The notes under the pieces: generated by a model
The model's database searches: none
Seen by the model: the letters and a program-made list of their open reading frames with translations, nothing else
What the model was told of the DNA's origin: nothing
Source: Chitinophagales bacterium
GTDB lineage: Bacteria; Bacteroidota; Bacteroidia; Chitinophagales; Chitinophagaceae
Reading direction: 5' to 3'
Assembly (NCBI GenBank): GCA_015654695.1
Contig: JAATGJ010000021.1
Location: 1-64,000, forward strand
Length of the DNA stretch: 64,000 nucleotides
In this document: positions 17,634-25,175 of the stretch, piece after piece
Layout: each line of letters starts with the position of its first letter
Position numbering within the stretch: the first letter of the stretch is position 1
Translations under genes and position numbers: made by a program

Positions 17634-19100
17634 ATGCAATTTAAAAAAACCCTATCCCTCCTAAAGTATCTTTTCCTGGCAAGTATATTTTTTTTGACTT
17701 CGTGCAGTAAGAATGAACAGAACTCCGATGATACGAATCCCAATCCAAACCCGCCTACTCCAAATCCGGTCACCCCACTGGATAAGTCACGCCTTAAAGG
17801 ATGGTGGTCCTCCTACAAGAATGGTACTTTGAATACACCCGTTCCTAATCCCGGGTACCCGCTTATTTATCTCGGTAATGATAGCTTTTACCTGCAAAAA
17901 TTTCTTGGAAATTTTATGCCAGGCGAGTGGGTACTGAACAATGATTCAATTCTTATTGACAATGCTTTCAGGTCAAAAGTGACGTTAACCGGAGATACTT
18001 TATTAAAATTATCAAGCGGGATTTACAATCAATATTATATTAAAAAAGATTCTGCTCTGATTGTCAACAATTCTCCCAGGATAATTACTATAGCAGGAAC
18101 CGGAACAGTAACATTTAACGGGGATAATATAGCTGCAATCACCGCCAACATTAATTCTCCTTCAGGAGTTGCTGTTGATAATGCAGGTAATATATTTATT
18201 ACAGAGCCTAATCAAAACAGGATAAGAAAAATAGCTGCCTCTAACGGGATAATCTCGATAATAGCAGGAACCGGCACTCCGGGATTTGGCGGAGATGGAG
18301 GGCCTGCGGTTTTAGCTACATTGGATTACCCTACAAGCATAGCTACCGACGTTTCAGGAAACGTATATTTCAGCGATGCATATAATAAACGTATCCGAAA
18401 AATCTCTTCTGTTACCGGCACAATAACTACAGTAGCAGGAACAGGTAATGTCGGATATAGTGGCGATGGTGGCCCCGCCACTTCTGCCCAGATAAGAATT
18501 CCCGGCGGATTAGCAGTTGATAACACCGGCAATATATATTTTGCAGACTCCTACAATCATTGTATCCGGAAAATTTCTTCTGCTGGTGGTATAATAAGTA
18601 CTATAGCAGGAACAGGTGTTGCGGGTTACAGTGGGGATAATGGGCCTTCCCTTGCCGCTCAGCTTAATCAACCTGCCGGTCTTGCGCTGGATAATACCGG
18701 CAACATTCTTATTGCTGACAACCTGAATCACTGCGTAAGAAAAATAATACTCAGTACTAACCAGATAATAACTGTAGCAGGAACAGGCGTAGCTGGTTTT
18801 AACGGGGACAATGGGCCGGCTGTTTCAGCCTGGTATTATCAGCCAGAAGGCATTGCCTGTGATAATGCAGGAAATATTCTTATTGCGGACACAAAAAATA
18901 ATCGCATCCGCAGGATTTCCGTAAGTGATGGAACTATAAACACTATCGCAGGAAATGGTAATGTTGGATTTAATGGTGATGGTGTTTACGCCACTTTCTT
19001 CAGTATGAATGTACCGGTTGCACTGGCTAAAGATAATACCGGAAATATTCTCATTGCAGATAAAAATAATAACCGGATCAGGAAACTAATCAACAGGTAG
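17634..19100 (+). CDS. NHL-repeat beta-propeller lipoprotein
   Basis: 488 residues. A lipoprotein signal ends FLTSC, followed by a Pro/Asn-rich linker (NPNPNPPTPNPVTP) and a domain of about 100 residues, then five to six NHL repeats (about 150-488). Each carries a variant of AGTGxxGxxGDGGPA, then a NxxG(N)I/V stretch and a RIRKI end. This extracellular propeller is likely to bind ligands or surface partners. Repeats are similar at DNA level, so recombination could change their number. Similar architecture recurs at 36325-37380. Confidence 0.85.
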   Translation: MQFKKTLSLLKYLFLASIFFLTSCSKNEQNSDDTNPNPNPPTPNPVTPLDKSRLKGWWSSYKNGTLNTPVPNPGYPLIYLGNDSFYLQKFLGNFMPGEWVLNNDSILIDNAFRSKVTLTGDTLLKLSSGIYNQYYIKKDSALIVNNSPRIITIAGTGTVTFNGDNIAAITANINSPSGVAVDNAGNIFITEPNQNRIRKIAASNGIISIIAGTGTPGFGGDGGPAVLATLDYPTSIATDVSGNVYFSDAYNKRIRKISSVTGTITTVAGTGNVGYSGDGGPATSAQIRIPGGLAVDNTGNIYFADSYNHCIRKISSAGGIISTIAGTGVAGYSGDNGPSLAAQLNQPAGLALDNTGNILIADNLNHCVRKIILSTNQIITVAGTGVAGFNGDNGPAVSAWYYQPEGIACDNAGNILIADTKNNRIRRISVSDGTINTIAGNGNVGFNGDGVYATFFSMNVPVALAKDNTGNILIADKNNNRIRKLINR

Positions 19101-19122
19101 CTCAATGTCTCATGCGTCCCGG

Positions 19123-19189
19123 GTGTTCCGCACAAAAAAAGAATATATAAATTATAGAGTTGTTGTACTTAGACAATACCAACTGGTAT
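19123..19189 (+). repeat. Copy F of the dispersed repeat
   Basis: GGTGTTCCGCACAAAAAAAG, then AATATATAAATTATAGAGTT and GTTG, followed by a small hairpin ATACC/GGTAT (19176-19189). It lies between the NHL lipoprotein and the AraC gene. Confidence 0.45.
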
Positions 19190-19290
19190 AGTTAATTACT
19201 CAATTCATGACAGGCAATTAACAGCACGCCGGTTTTCTGCCAGGAAGACGATAACCACTGTTTATCTTCACCTTTTAACTGCCGGTTCGT

Positions 19291-20097
19291 TTGAAAAGCA
19301 ACTTTTACACACCACAAACATTGCATTTAAAAAATGTAATTCATTCCATCTGGCAGACCGAGGGGTTTACCTCCTTTCATAATGAACAGATCATACCGAA
19401 GGGCGTTATTGAAATCATTTTTAATTTTAGCGGTGGTCCTCCTATACGCGGTCATGCGGGCAACAAGCCCTATCATTTATCCGATTGTTTTATTAACGGT
19501 TTCAACACAAGACCTGTACAACTTCAGCTTCCCGAACAACAAAAGTTTTTTGGGGTTCAGCTTCAACCATTAGCCGTAAAGAAGATCTTTGGAACACCCG
19601 CTTGTGAATTTACAGACAGGGTCGTTGATCTGGCCCTGCTGGATACAGCCTTCCACTCACTCTGGCATCAATTGGCTGAACAAACCAGTTTTGACAGGAG
19701 AGTTGCTGTTTTTTCCGGCTGGATGGAAAGAAAACTTCCGGAGTGGCAGCCGCAGGAAAAAATGATAAATGAATTCTTATCCGCTATTGATCAGCATGAT
19801 CTGTCGGTGAAAGAATTGGCCGGGTCATTATGTTATTCGCCAAGACAATTATCAAGAAAAATGGCTGAAGCGACGGGAATGAATACCGAAGAAATGCTGC
19901 TTTACAAAAAATATCTTCATGCCGTTCATTTAATTCATCATACTGACCTGTCGCTGACTAAAATTGCTTATCAAAGTCATTTCTCCGATCAATCGCATTT
20001 TATCAAATCATTCAGGACATATACTAACATGACACCCGGCGAATACAAAAAAAGTAAGGGTTATGTGAAAGGACATATTTATGAGAATGTCCGTTAA
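19291..20097 (+). CDS. AraC family transcriptional regulator
   Basis: 268 residues starting at a TTG (no nearby ATG fits). The N-terminal sensor region (IPKGVIEIIFNFSG, GFNTRPVQLQLPEQQKFFGV) is DUF6597-like. The C-terminal AraC HTH (about 165-262) contains DLSVKELAGSLCYSPRQLSR and IAYQSHFSDQSHFIKSFRTY with MTPGEYKK at the end. The next two genes follow within 47 and 38 bp, suggesting an operon or that this regulator controls them. Confidence 0.88.
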   Translation: MKSNFYTPQTLHLKNVIHSIWQTEGFTSFHNEQIIPKGVIEIIFNFSGGPPIRGHAGNKPYHLSDCFINGFNTRPVQLQLPEQQKFFGVQLQPLAVKKIFGTPACEFTDRVVDLALLDTAFHSLWHQLAEQTSFDRRVAVFSGWMERKLPEWQPQEKMINEFLSAIDQHDLSVKELAGSLCYSPRQLSRKMAEATGMNTEEMLLYKKYLHAVHLIHHTDLSLTKIAYQSHFSDQSHFIKSFRTYTNMTPGEYKKSKGYVKGHIYENVR

Positions 20098-20144
20098 ATA
20101 CAATTTTCTGCATAACGCTGAAGCCATCTTTGCAGAAAAAAATC

Positions 20145-20624
20145 ATGAAAAAAATTATCTTATTCTCATCAATCGTTCTTGCCAGCGGCTTGCTGCTTGC
20201 CAATCTCTACACTTCCCTAATAGATGCCCAATCATGGGGAAGTGACATCCCCCATTCTATTGCTACCGCAAGGGAGTATTTTAAATCAGTTAATCCCGGA
20301 AATTTCTTCAGGATATTTTCTCCTGCGAACCAGGCACTGGGATTAATAGTCCTCGTACTCTTCTGGAAAACTTCTCCTTCCATACGACTCAGTTTGGGCA
20401 TTGCCCTTGCGTTGTACCTTCTGGCAGAAGGGTTGACCTTTGGATATTTCTTTCCCCGGAATGATATTATGTTCAGGAATGCTCAACTGACCGATATTAA
20501 TCTGCTTAAAAAAACATGGTCTGAATGGAATAGTATGAACTGGGTACGTACGGGTATCCTGATTATTGGAGTCTCTTTCTCTTGCTTGTCGCTGCATAAG
20601 ATATATTCACTTAAACAGAAATAA
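20145..20624 (+). CDS. DUF1772-like membrane protein
   Basis: 159 residues from ATG 20145 with about four transmembrane segments: 5-25, about 65-80, 88-108 and 135-152. LLLANLYTSLIDAQSWGSDI and the later RNAQLTDINLLKKTWSEWNS MNWVRT stretch resemble the DUF1772 / anthrone oxygenase-like membrane family. Function unknown. It is the second gene of a likely three-gene operon. Confidence 0.65.
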   Translation: MKKIILFSSIVLASGLLLANLYTSLIDAQSWGSDIPHSIATAREYFKSVNPGNFFRIFSPANQALGLIVLVLFWKTSPSIRLSLGIALALYLLAEGLTFGYFFPRNDIMFRNAQLTDINLLKKTWSEWNSMNWVRTGILIIGVSFSCLSLHKIYSLKQK

Positions 20625-20662
20625 AAACAACAACAATTTATTCAAATTAAAAACTTATCAGA

Positions 20663-21217
20663 ATGAAAATCACTTATCCCCACGTAATTGAAAATTGCAT
20701 AGGTGAAAAAATAATATTTAAAGAACTGCAAAAAGAACCCGATGGTGACAGGCTGGTGGGAGAAAACTATGTGGCGCCCGGTGATGGCCCCGTCATGCAT
20801 ACACATTGGTTGCAGGATGAATCATTAACTGTAATAAACGGAAAGATTGGATACCAGGTGAAGGGGCAACCTGCACAATATGCAAACGAAGGTGAAACGG
20901 TATTATTCAAAAGGGGCGTACCGCATCGTTTCTGGAATGCAGGACAGGAAGTGTTGCATTGCACCGCCTGGATAAAACCTGCCAATACTTTTGTATTCTT
21001 TATTTCTTCCGTTTTCGCCGCACAGAATAAGTCGGGCAAAGCACAGCCCGAAATGTTTGACGCCGCCTACCTGCTTAAACGTTATTCGGCGGAATATGAT
21101 CTGACGGAGATTCCTAAATTTGTCAAAAAGGTCATTATTACCCTTACTTATTATACAGGAAAGCTTTTAGGAAAGTATAAACATTTCAAAAATGCACCAG
21201 AGCCGGTAAAAGGATAA
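20663..21217 (+). CDS. Cupin-domain protein
   Basis: 184 residues with a single cupin barrel (about 30-110). Motif 1 is GDGPVMHTHWLQDESLTVING, with His and Glu ligands; motif 2 is FKRGVPHRFWNAG. The C-terminal 70 residues are helical with a hydrophobic stretch (VIITLTYYTGKLLGKY). The metal-binding His and Glu residues are present, so it may be an enzyme or a small-molecule sensor. Last gene of the AraC operon; a clear terminator follows. Confidence 0.85.
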   Translation: MKITYPHVIENCIGEKIIFKELQKEPDGDRLVGENYVAPGDGPVMHTHWLQDESLTVINGKIGYQVKGQPAQYANEGETVLFKRGVPHRFWNAGQEVLHCTAWIKPANTFVFFISSVFAAQNKSGKAQPEMFDAAYLLKRYSAEYDLTEIPKFVKKVIITLTYYTGKLLGKYKHFKNAPEPVKG

Positions 21218-21241
21218 TACTATTGGCAAAATGGCTATATC

Positions 21242-21267
21242 AACCGCCCTGATTATGGGCGGTTTTT
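21242..21267 (+). terminator. Terminator of the AraC-cupin operon
   Basis: 8-bp stem AACCGCCC/GGGCGGTT with a 7-base loop, followed by TTT; 25 bp after the cupin stop. Confidence 0.85.
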
Positions 21268-21496
21268 CCATCTTTGCTAAGCTAAAGAAATAATTTTAAT
21301 ACAGTATAGCTATGCTTACAAAGATTGCTGATCTGTTCCAAACTTAAAATGTTGAGCAAGCATTACTACTCTTCCTGCTGTCTCCTTTGCAGGTGATGCC
21401 GGGCCAGCAACGCCCGGGAATAAAATAAATCCTTCAGCCTCCTCCAACATATCTATTTTCTTTCCGATGTTGTAAATTGAGCTATAATTATTTGCT

Positions 21497-21886
21497 ATGC
21501 CAGCTACCTCTTCTATTATGAGTCTTCATCTGCGTTTGCGTTTATGGATCGCTGAAATGAATTCAGATATCAATGTCCTAAGGATATTCTCCGATTACCT
21601 GGTGGAACTGCATGGTAAACGAAATATACCGGAAGTAACAAAAGGGATTGATCATTTTAAGCAGCAATTTACCATCCTTAGAAAAGAAATAGATGAATTA
21701 AGACATGAGATGCAGCTCAGTAAAATGAACCTGGCGTCAACAACCAGGGGAAGTAAGTCCACCGCCAATAAAAATTCCCCGCCGGATGATCAATATGCTT
21801 TACAAAAACGCTACACGGCTTTCAAAAAGACATTTAATAAAATAAAGAAAGAGTTTGGCCTGTTTGAAGCCAAATGGTCAAACTGA
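21497..21886 (+). CDS. Hypothetical coiled-coil protein
   Basis: 129 residues, soluble and highly charged. Helical stretches with heptad character run from about 15 to 75 (EVTKGIDHFKQQFTILRKEI, DELRHEMQLSKMNL) and from 98 to 126. ATG 21518 (MSLHLRLR) is an alternative start. I do not recognise a family; four-helix-like packing is plausible. Confidence 0.55.
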   Translation: MPATSSIMSLHLRLRLWIAEMNSDINVLRIFSDYLVELHGKRNIPEVTKGIDHFKQQFTILRKEIDELRHEMQLSKMNLASTTRGSKSTANKNSPPDDQYALQKRYTAFKKTFNKIKKEFGLFEAKWSN

Positions 21887-21976
21887 TCTTTGCAGTTGCT
21901 CTTTAGTATTGTCCTTCAGTTTTGCTGAATGTTGCTGATGCTTTGAGATATCCCTTTCCTGCCTTTGAAAAAAACT

Positions 21977-23401
21977 TTACCTCGTATAACCCAGTATCTT
22001 AAGCATGCTCTGGGCAGTTTGTTGCTTAGCATACAGCCAGTCTGTCAATTTTCCGTTGCGGTCATAGCCAACGATCACATGTTTCGGAGATGGTATCAGA
22101 CAGTGTTTAATGCCGCCATACCCGCTGATCTGGTCCTGGTAGGCGCCGGTATGAAAAAAACCGACATACAAAGGTTCACCATTATTGACTTTGGGAAGGA
22201 ATACTTCATTGATATGTTCTTCGGAGTCATAATAATCATGGCTATCGCAGGTGATGCCACCCAATACTACCCGCTGGTAATCCACATCCCATTTATTGAT
22301 AGGTAACATCAGGAATTTTTCTCCAATACCCCAGGTATCGGGAAGCGTAGTGATAAATGATGAATCAATCATATACCAGGTTTCCCTGTCGTTCTGCACT
22401 TTTTCTCCAATAACGCTGTAAATATGCGCCATACTTTCCCCTACTGTATAACTGCCGAACTCTGTATAAATGTTGGGCATCTGCACTTTGGCCTTTTTAC
22501 AGGCTACCTTAATATTACGGACGATCTCATTGATCATGAACTGGTAGTCATACTCAAATCCTAATGAATGCTTGATGGGAAATCCCCCGCCTATATTAAT
22601 GGAGTCCAGTTCCGGGCATATCTTTTTTAACTGGCAATACAGGTTGATGATCTTATTCAATTCGCTCCAGTAATAGATATCATCTTTAATTCCTTTATTC
22701 AGGAAAATATGCAGCATCTTAAGCTGGAACTTGCTTTCATAACCTTCTATCCTGTCCACATAAAATTCCAAAATGTCTTTTGCCCTGATGCCAAGACGTG
22801 ATGTATAAAAAGGGAAAGTAGGTTCTTCTTCCGCTGCTACACGGATACCAAGCTTAAACGGGACTTTTACCGTCTTCGCGTATTCCTTTAATTCTTCCTT
22901 ATTATCCAGTATTGGAATGACATTAGTAAAACCGGTATTCAGCAGGTTGGCGATACGGCGGGTGTAGCCTTTTTGTTTATACCCGTTGCAGATGATATGG
23001 ATGTCCTTTGTTATCTTCTTCTTTTCATATAGCTTCTTGATGATCTCGATATCATACGCATAGGATGTCTCGAGATGAATTTCACTTTTCAGCGTTTCTT
23101 CTACAATAAATGAAAAGTGGGAACTTTTAGTGCAATAACAGTAAAAATATTTGCCTTCATACTTGTGCTTTTTAAAAGCGTTGGCAAACATGGTTTTCGC
23201 CTTTTTGATCTGCATCCCTATTTTAGGCAGGTAAGTGAGTTTTAGCGGCGTACCATATTTAGCGATCAGGGCGTTTACATCAATACCATTGAAATAAAGA
23301 TTTCCTTCGTCAACTTCAAAACCTTCCTGCGGGAAATTAAATGTCTGCTTTACCAGTTCATGATAGGAATTTGTCATTAGCGGGTTATTCGGTTGTGCCA
23401 C
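21977..23401 (-). CDS. speA: Arginine decarboxylase (PLP, alanine-racemase fold)
   Basis: 474 residues, the shorter Bacteroidota-type biosynthetic arginine decarboxylase of the fold-III family, converting arginine to agmatine for polyamine synthesis. The PLP lysine is Lys92 in FYCYCTKSSHF. The glycine-rich phosphate site is SINIGGGFPI, and the catalytic Cys motif ITCDSHDYY (Cys385) is intact. It begins at GTG 23401; ATG 23377 is an alternative. A TATTTTTG -7 box lies about 20 bp upstream. No agmatinase gene is adjacent; the HutG-like gene at 48.8 kb is of the same superfamily as agmatinase but far away. Confidence 0.85.
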   Translation of the reverse strand: MAQPNNPLMTNSYHELVKQTFNFPQEGFEVDEGNLYFNGIDVNALIAKYGTPLKLTYLPKIGMQIKKAKTMFANAFKKHKYEGKYFYCYCTKSSHFSFIVEETLKSEIHLETSYAYDIEIIKKLYEKKKITKDIHIICNGYKQKGYTRRIANLLNTGFTNVIPILDNKEELKEYAKTVKVPFKLGIRVAAEEEPTFPFYTSRLGIRAKDILEFYVDRIEGYESKFQLKMLHIFLNKGIKDDIYYWSELNKIINLYCQLKKICPELDSINIGGGFPIKHSLGFEYDYQFMINEIVRNIKVACKKAKVQMPNIYTEFGSYTVGESMAHIYSVIGEKVQNDRETWYMIDSSFITTLPDTWGIGEKFLMLPINKWDVDYQRVVLGGITCDSHDYYDSEEHINEVFLPKVNNGEPLYVGFFHTGAYQDQISGYGGIKHCLIPSPKHVIVGYDRNGKLTDWLYAKQQTAQSMLKILGYTR

Positions 23402-23420
23402 GATATTTTTTTAATGTATG

Positions 23421-23428
23421 CAAAAATA
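23421..23428 (-). promoter_or_regulatory. -7 promoter element of the arginine decarboxylase gene
   Basis: TATTTTTG on the minus strand, a perfect TAnnTTTG, 20 bp before GTG 23401. The -33 element is not obvious. Confidence 0.4.
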
Positions 23429-23674
23429 TAGGATTGGTAAATTTTAAGCGTAAATTTTTCTGAAGGGTGGATCCCTGCCTGTTAACTTGTTTTCTGATAT
23501 GGGCAAAGAATCAGAAAAGTAATGTAATAACGCTCAGTTTTCAGGATGGGTGACAGTCAACTATTCGTTAACACCAGTTAAGCCACAGTTAAGCAGAACT
23601 TCCGTGAAAAGATAACGTTCCGCTTTTACGTCTTAAGACAGGATATCAATTTCATCATCTTAAAATTAAAAACC

Positions 23675-24235
23675 ATGAAAAAGATTTTTTTGACAACTTC
23701 AGTTGCCCTCATCGCAGGTTTGTTCATTTCAGCAAAGGCTACTGTTAACCCTGCTAAAATGGATAAAGAAACAAGAAAACAAATACGGAAAGAAAAAAGA
23801 GAAGAAAGAAGAGAGTTATGGCTTCATTCGGTAAATACAATAACCGAAATACATTTCTATACCGACTTTCCGAATGCAAAAGATGTTAGCTGGACAGAAG
23901 GCAATTTTGCAGAAGCAACTTTCCTTGATGCCGGCACACTTAAAACAGCCTACTATGATTTTGACAATAACCTGGTAGGAACTACCACCCTTGTTGATGT
24001 TGCAACGCTTCCCGAAAAAGCAAAACAATTTATTGCTAAAAAATACCCCGATTACAGTGTAAAAAAAGTAATACTATTTGATGATAATGAAGCCAACGAC
24101 ACAGACATGATTTTATACTCCGGCTCATTTAAAGATGAGGACAACTATTTCCCCGTTCTTACTAATGGCACAAAAGAACTCATCCTGAAAGTAGCTATGA
24201 ACGGCGATGCATCATTTTTTAAACAGGTTAAATAA
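23675..24235 (+). CDS. Secreted PepSY-like protein
   Basis: 186 residues with a signal peptide (1-22, ending ISAKA), a very basic stretch (KMDKETRKQIRKEKREERRE), then a duplicated PepSY-like fold. The repeats carry DFPNAKDVSWTEGNFAEATF and LPEKAKQFIAKKYPDYSVKKV. This matches the Bacteroidota putative beta-lactamase-inhibitor-like PepSY family. Periplasmic; function unknown. Confidence 0.75.
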   Translation: MKKIFLTTSVALIAGLFISAKATVNPAKMDKETRKQIRKEKREERRELWLHSVNTITEIHFYTDFPNAKDVSWTEGNFAEATFLDAGTLKTAYYDFDNNLVGTTTLVDVATLPEKAKQFIAKKYPDYSVKKVILFDDNEANDTDMILYSGSFKDEDNYFPVLTNGTKELILKVAMNGDASFFKQVK

Positions 24236-24260
24236 TTTCTCAAGCAGACAATTAATAAAA

Positions 24261-24289
24261 AATCCGTCCCGCCTGAGGCGGGACGGATT
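24261..24289. terminator. Bidirectional terminator between the PepSY-like gene and rplT
   Basis: 13-bp perfect stem AATCCGTCCCGCC/GGCGGGACGGATT with a 3-base loop. It is flanked by an A-run on the left and CTGTTTTT on the right, so it serves both convergent transcripts. Confidence 0.85.
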
Positions 24290-24310
24290 ACTGTTTTTAG
24301 CAACTGCCAT

Positions 24311-24655
24311 TTATTTTACTGACCCAACGAGGGTCTTAAAAGTTTCAGGGTTGTTCATAGCAAGATCGGCCAGCACTTTGCGGTCCAGTTCTATTCCCTT
24401 CTTATGTAGCTTGCTGATGAACTCAGAATAGGTCATTCCTTCTTCACGTACAGCCGCATTTATACGGGCGATCCACAATGAACGGTATTCTCTTTTCTTC
24501 AGTTTACGGCCTACAAACATGTAGGTCATCCCTTTTTCTACTACGTTTTTGGCAACGGTCAGTACATTTTTACGTTTGCCATAAAAACCTTTGGCTTGTT
24601 TTAATATTTTTTTTCTGCGTGCTTTGGAAGCGACAGCATTTTTTGAACGAGGCAT
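24311..24655 (-). CDS. rplT: Ribosomal protein L20
   Basis: 114-residue bL20. The N-terminal extension [20 protein letters not shown] then [20 protein letters not shown] and the globular C-terminus ([20 protein letters not shown]) match the family over its whole length. Binds 23S rRNA early in 50S assembly. Follows rpmI by 88 bp; that gap contains AAGTC/GAAGT-type short repeats (24697-24754). Confidence 0.97.
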   Translation of the reverse strand: MPRSKNAVASKARRKKILKQAKGFYGKRKNVLTVAKNVVEKGMTYMFVGRKLKKREYRSLWIARINAAVREEGMTYSEFISKLHKKGIELDRKVLADLAMNNPETFKTLVGSVK

Positions 24656-24743
24656 ATTTTAAGAAGTTTAAAGTTGAAAGATTAAAATTGATGTGGAGGC
24701 CTGAAGTCCGAAGTCTGATTTCCGACTTCATACTTCTGACTTC

Positions 24744-24941
24744 CTACTTCAGTCTCAGGAGACGTTTTACAAAATCCACATGAGATTTTGCAACTGTTCC
24801 GTCTTTCCGCATGTTACGTTTACGCTTTTTGGATTTCTTTGTCAGAATGTGACGCTTGAAAGCTTTCTGGTGCATGATCTTCCCTGTGCCTGTTACTTTA
24901 AAACGTTTTTTGGCACTGGAATTTGTTTTTACTTTAGGCAT
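24744..24941 (-). CDS. rpmI: Ribosomal protein L35
   Basis: 65-residue bL35: [20 protein letters not shown], then [20 protein letters not shown]; full length. Component of the 50S subunit, transcribed with rplT from the promoter at 25075-25104. Confidence 0.96.
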   Translation of the reverse strand: MPKVKTNSSAKKRFKVTGTGKIMHQKAFKRHILTKKSKKRKRNMRKDGTVAKSHVDFVKRLLRLK

Positions 24942-25074
24942 TTTACCCAGTATTAAATATTACACCCTTGAGGCGTTCCCCACAGGGGGATCCTTGTCGA
25001 ACCTCTTCAGGTAATAGTTAACCCTTTATGCAAAGGATTAATTAGAAAAGAACTTCCGTTTTTTTAACGGGAGG
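24942..25074 (-). promoter_or_regulatory. Long 5' leader of rpmI-rplT
   Basis: About 130 nt separate the promoter from the rpmI start. On the minus strand the leader contains a hairpin CCGTT/AACGG around an A-run, and GGATCCCCCTGTGGGGAACG, which can pair internally. Autoregulation by L20 through a leader is known in other phyla; here it is only a suggestion. Confidence 0.3.
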
Positions 25075-25104
25075 CAAAGATAAGGCAGGGAAGCTTACCG
25101 GCAA
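25075..25104 (-). promoter_or_regulatory. Promoter of rpmI-rplT
   Basis: Minus strand: a TTG -33 element (25102-25104), 19 bp spacer and a perfect -7 box TATCTTTG (25075-25082). It lies just downstream of the terminator at 25121-25149, so rpmI-rplT is transcribed independently of the metalloprotease gene. Confidence 0.65.
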
Positions 25105-25120
25105 GGCTTGATAAAAATAA

Positions 25121-25149
25121 AAAATGGGCCAATTCAGTTAGCCCATTTT
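25121..25149 (-). terminator. Terminator of the metalloprotease gene
   Basis: 9-bp stem AAAATGGGC/GCCCATTTT with an 11-base loop, followed on the minus strand by a T-rich tail; 27 bp after the stop codon. Confidence 0.75.
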
Positions 25150-25175
25150 ATAAATACATTCTTAAACAAACAGTC

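Noticed and set aside
11844-19189. Integron with attC sites
   Set aside because: No tyrosine integrase is present, the genes run in both orientations, and the core lacks the GTTRRRY/RYYYAAC consensus; a general dispersed repeat is safer.
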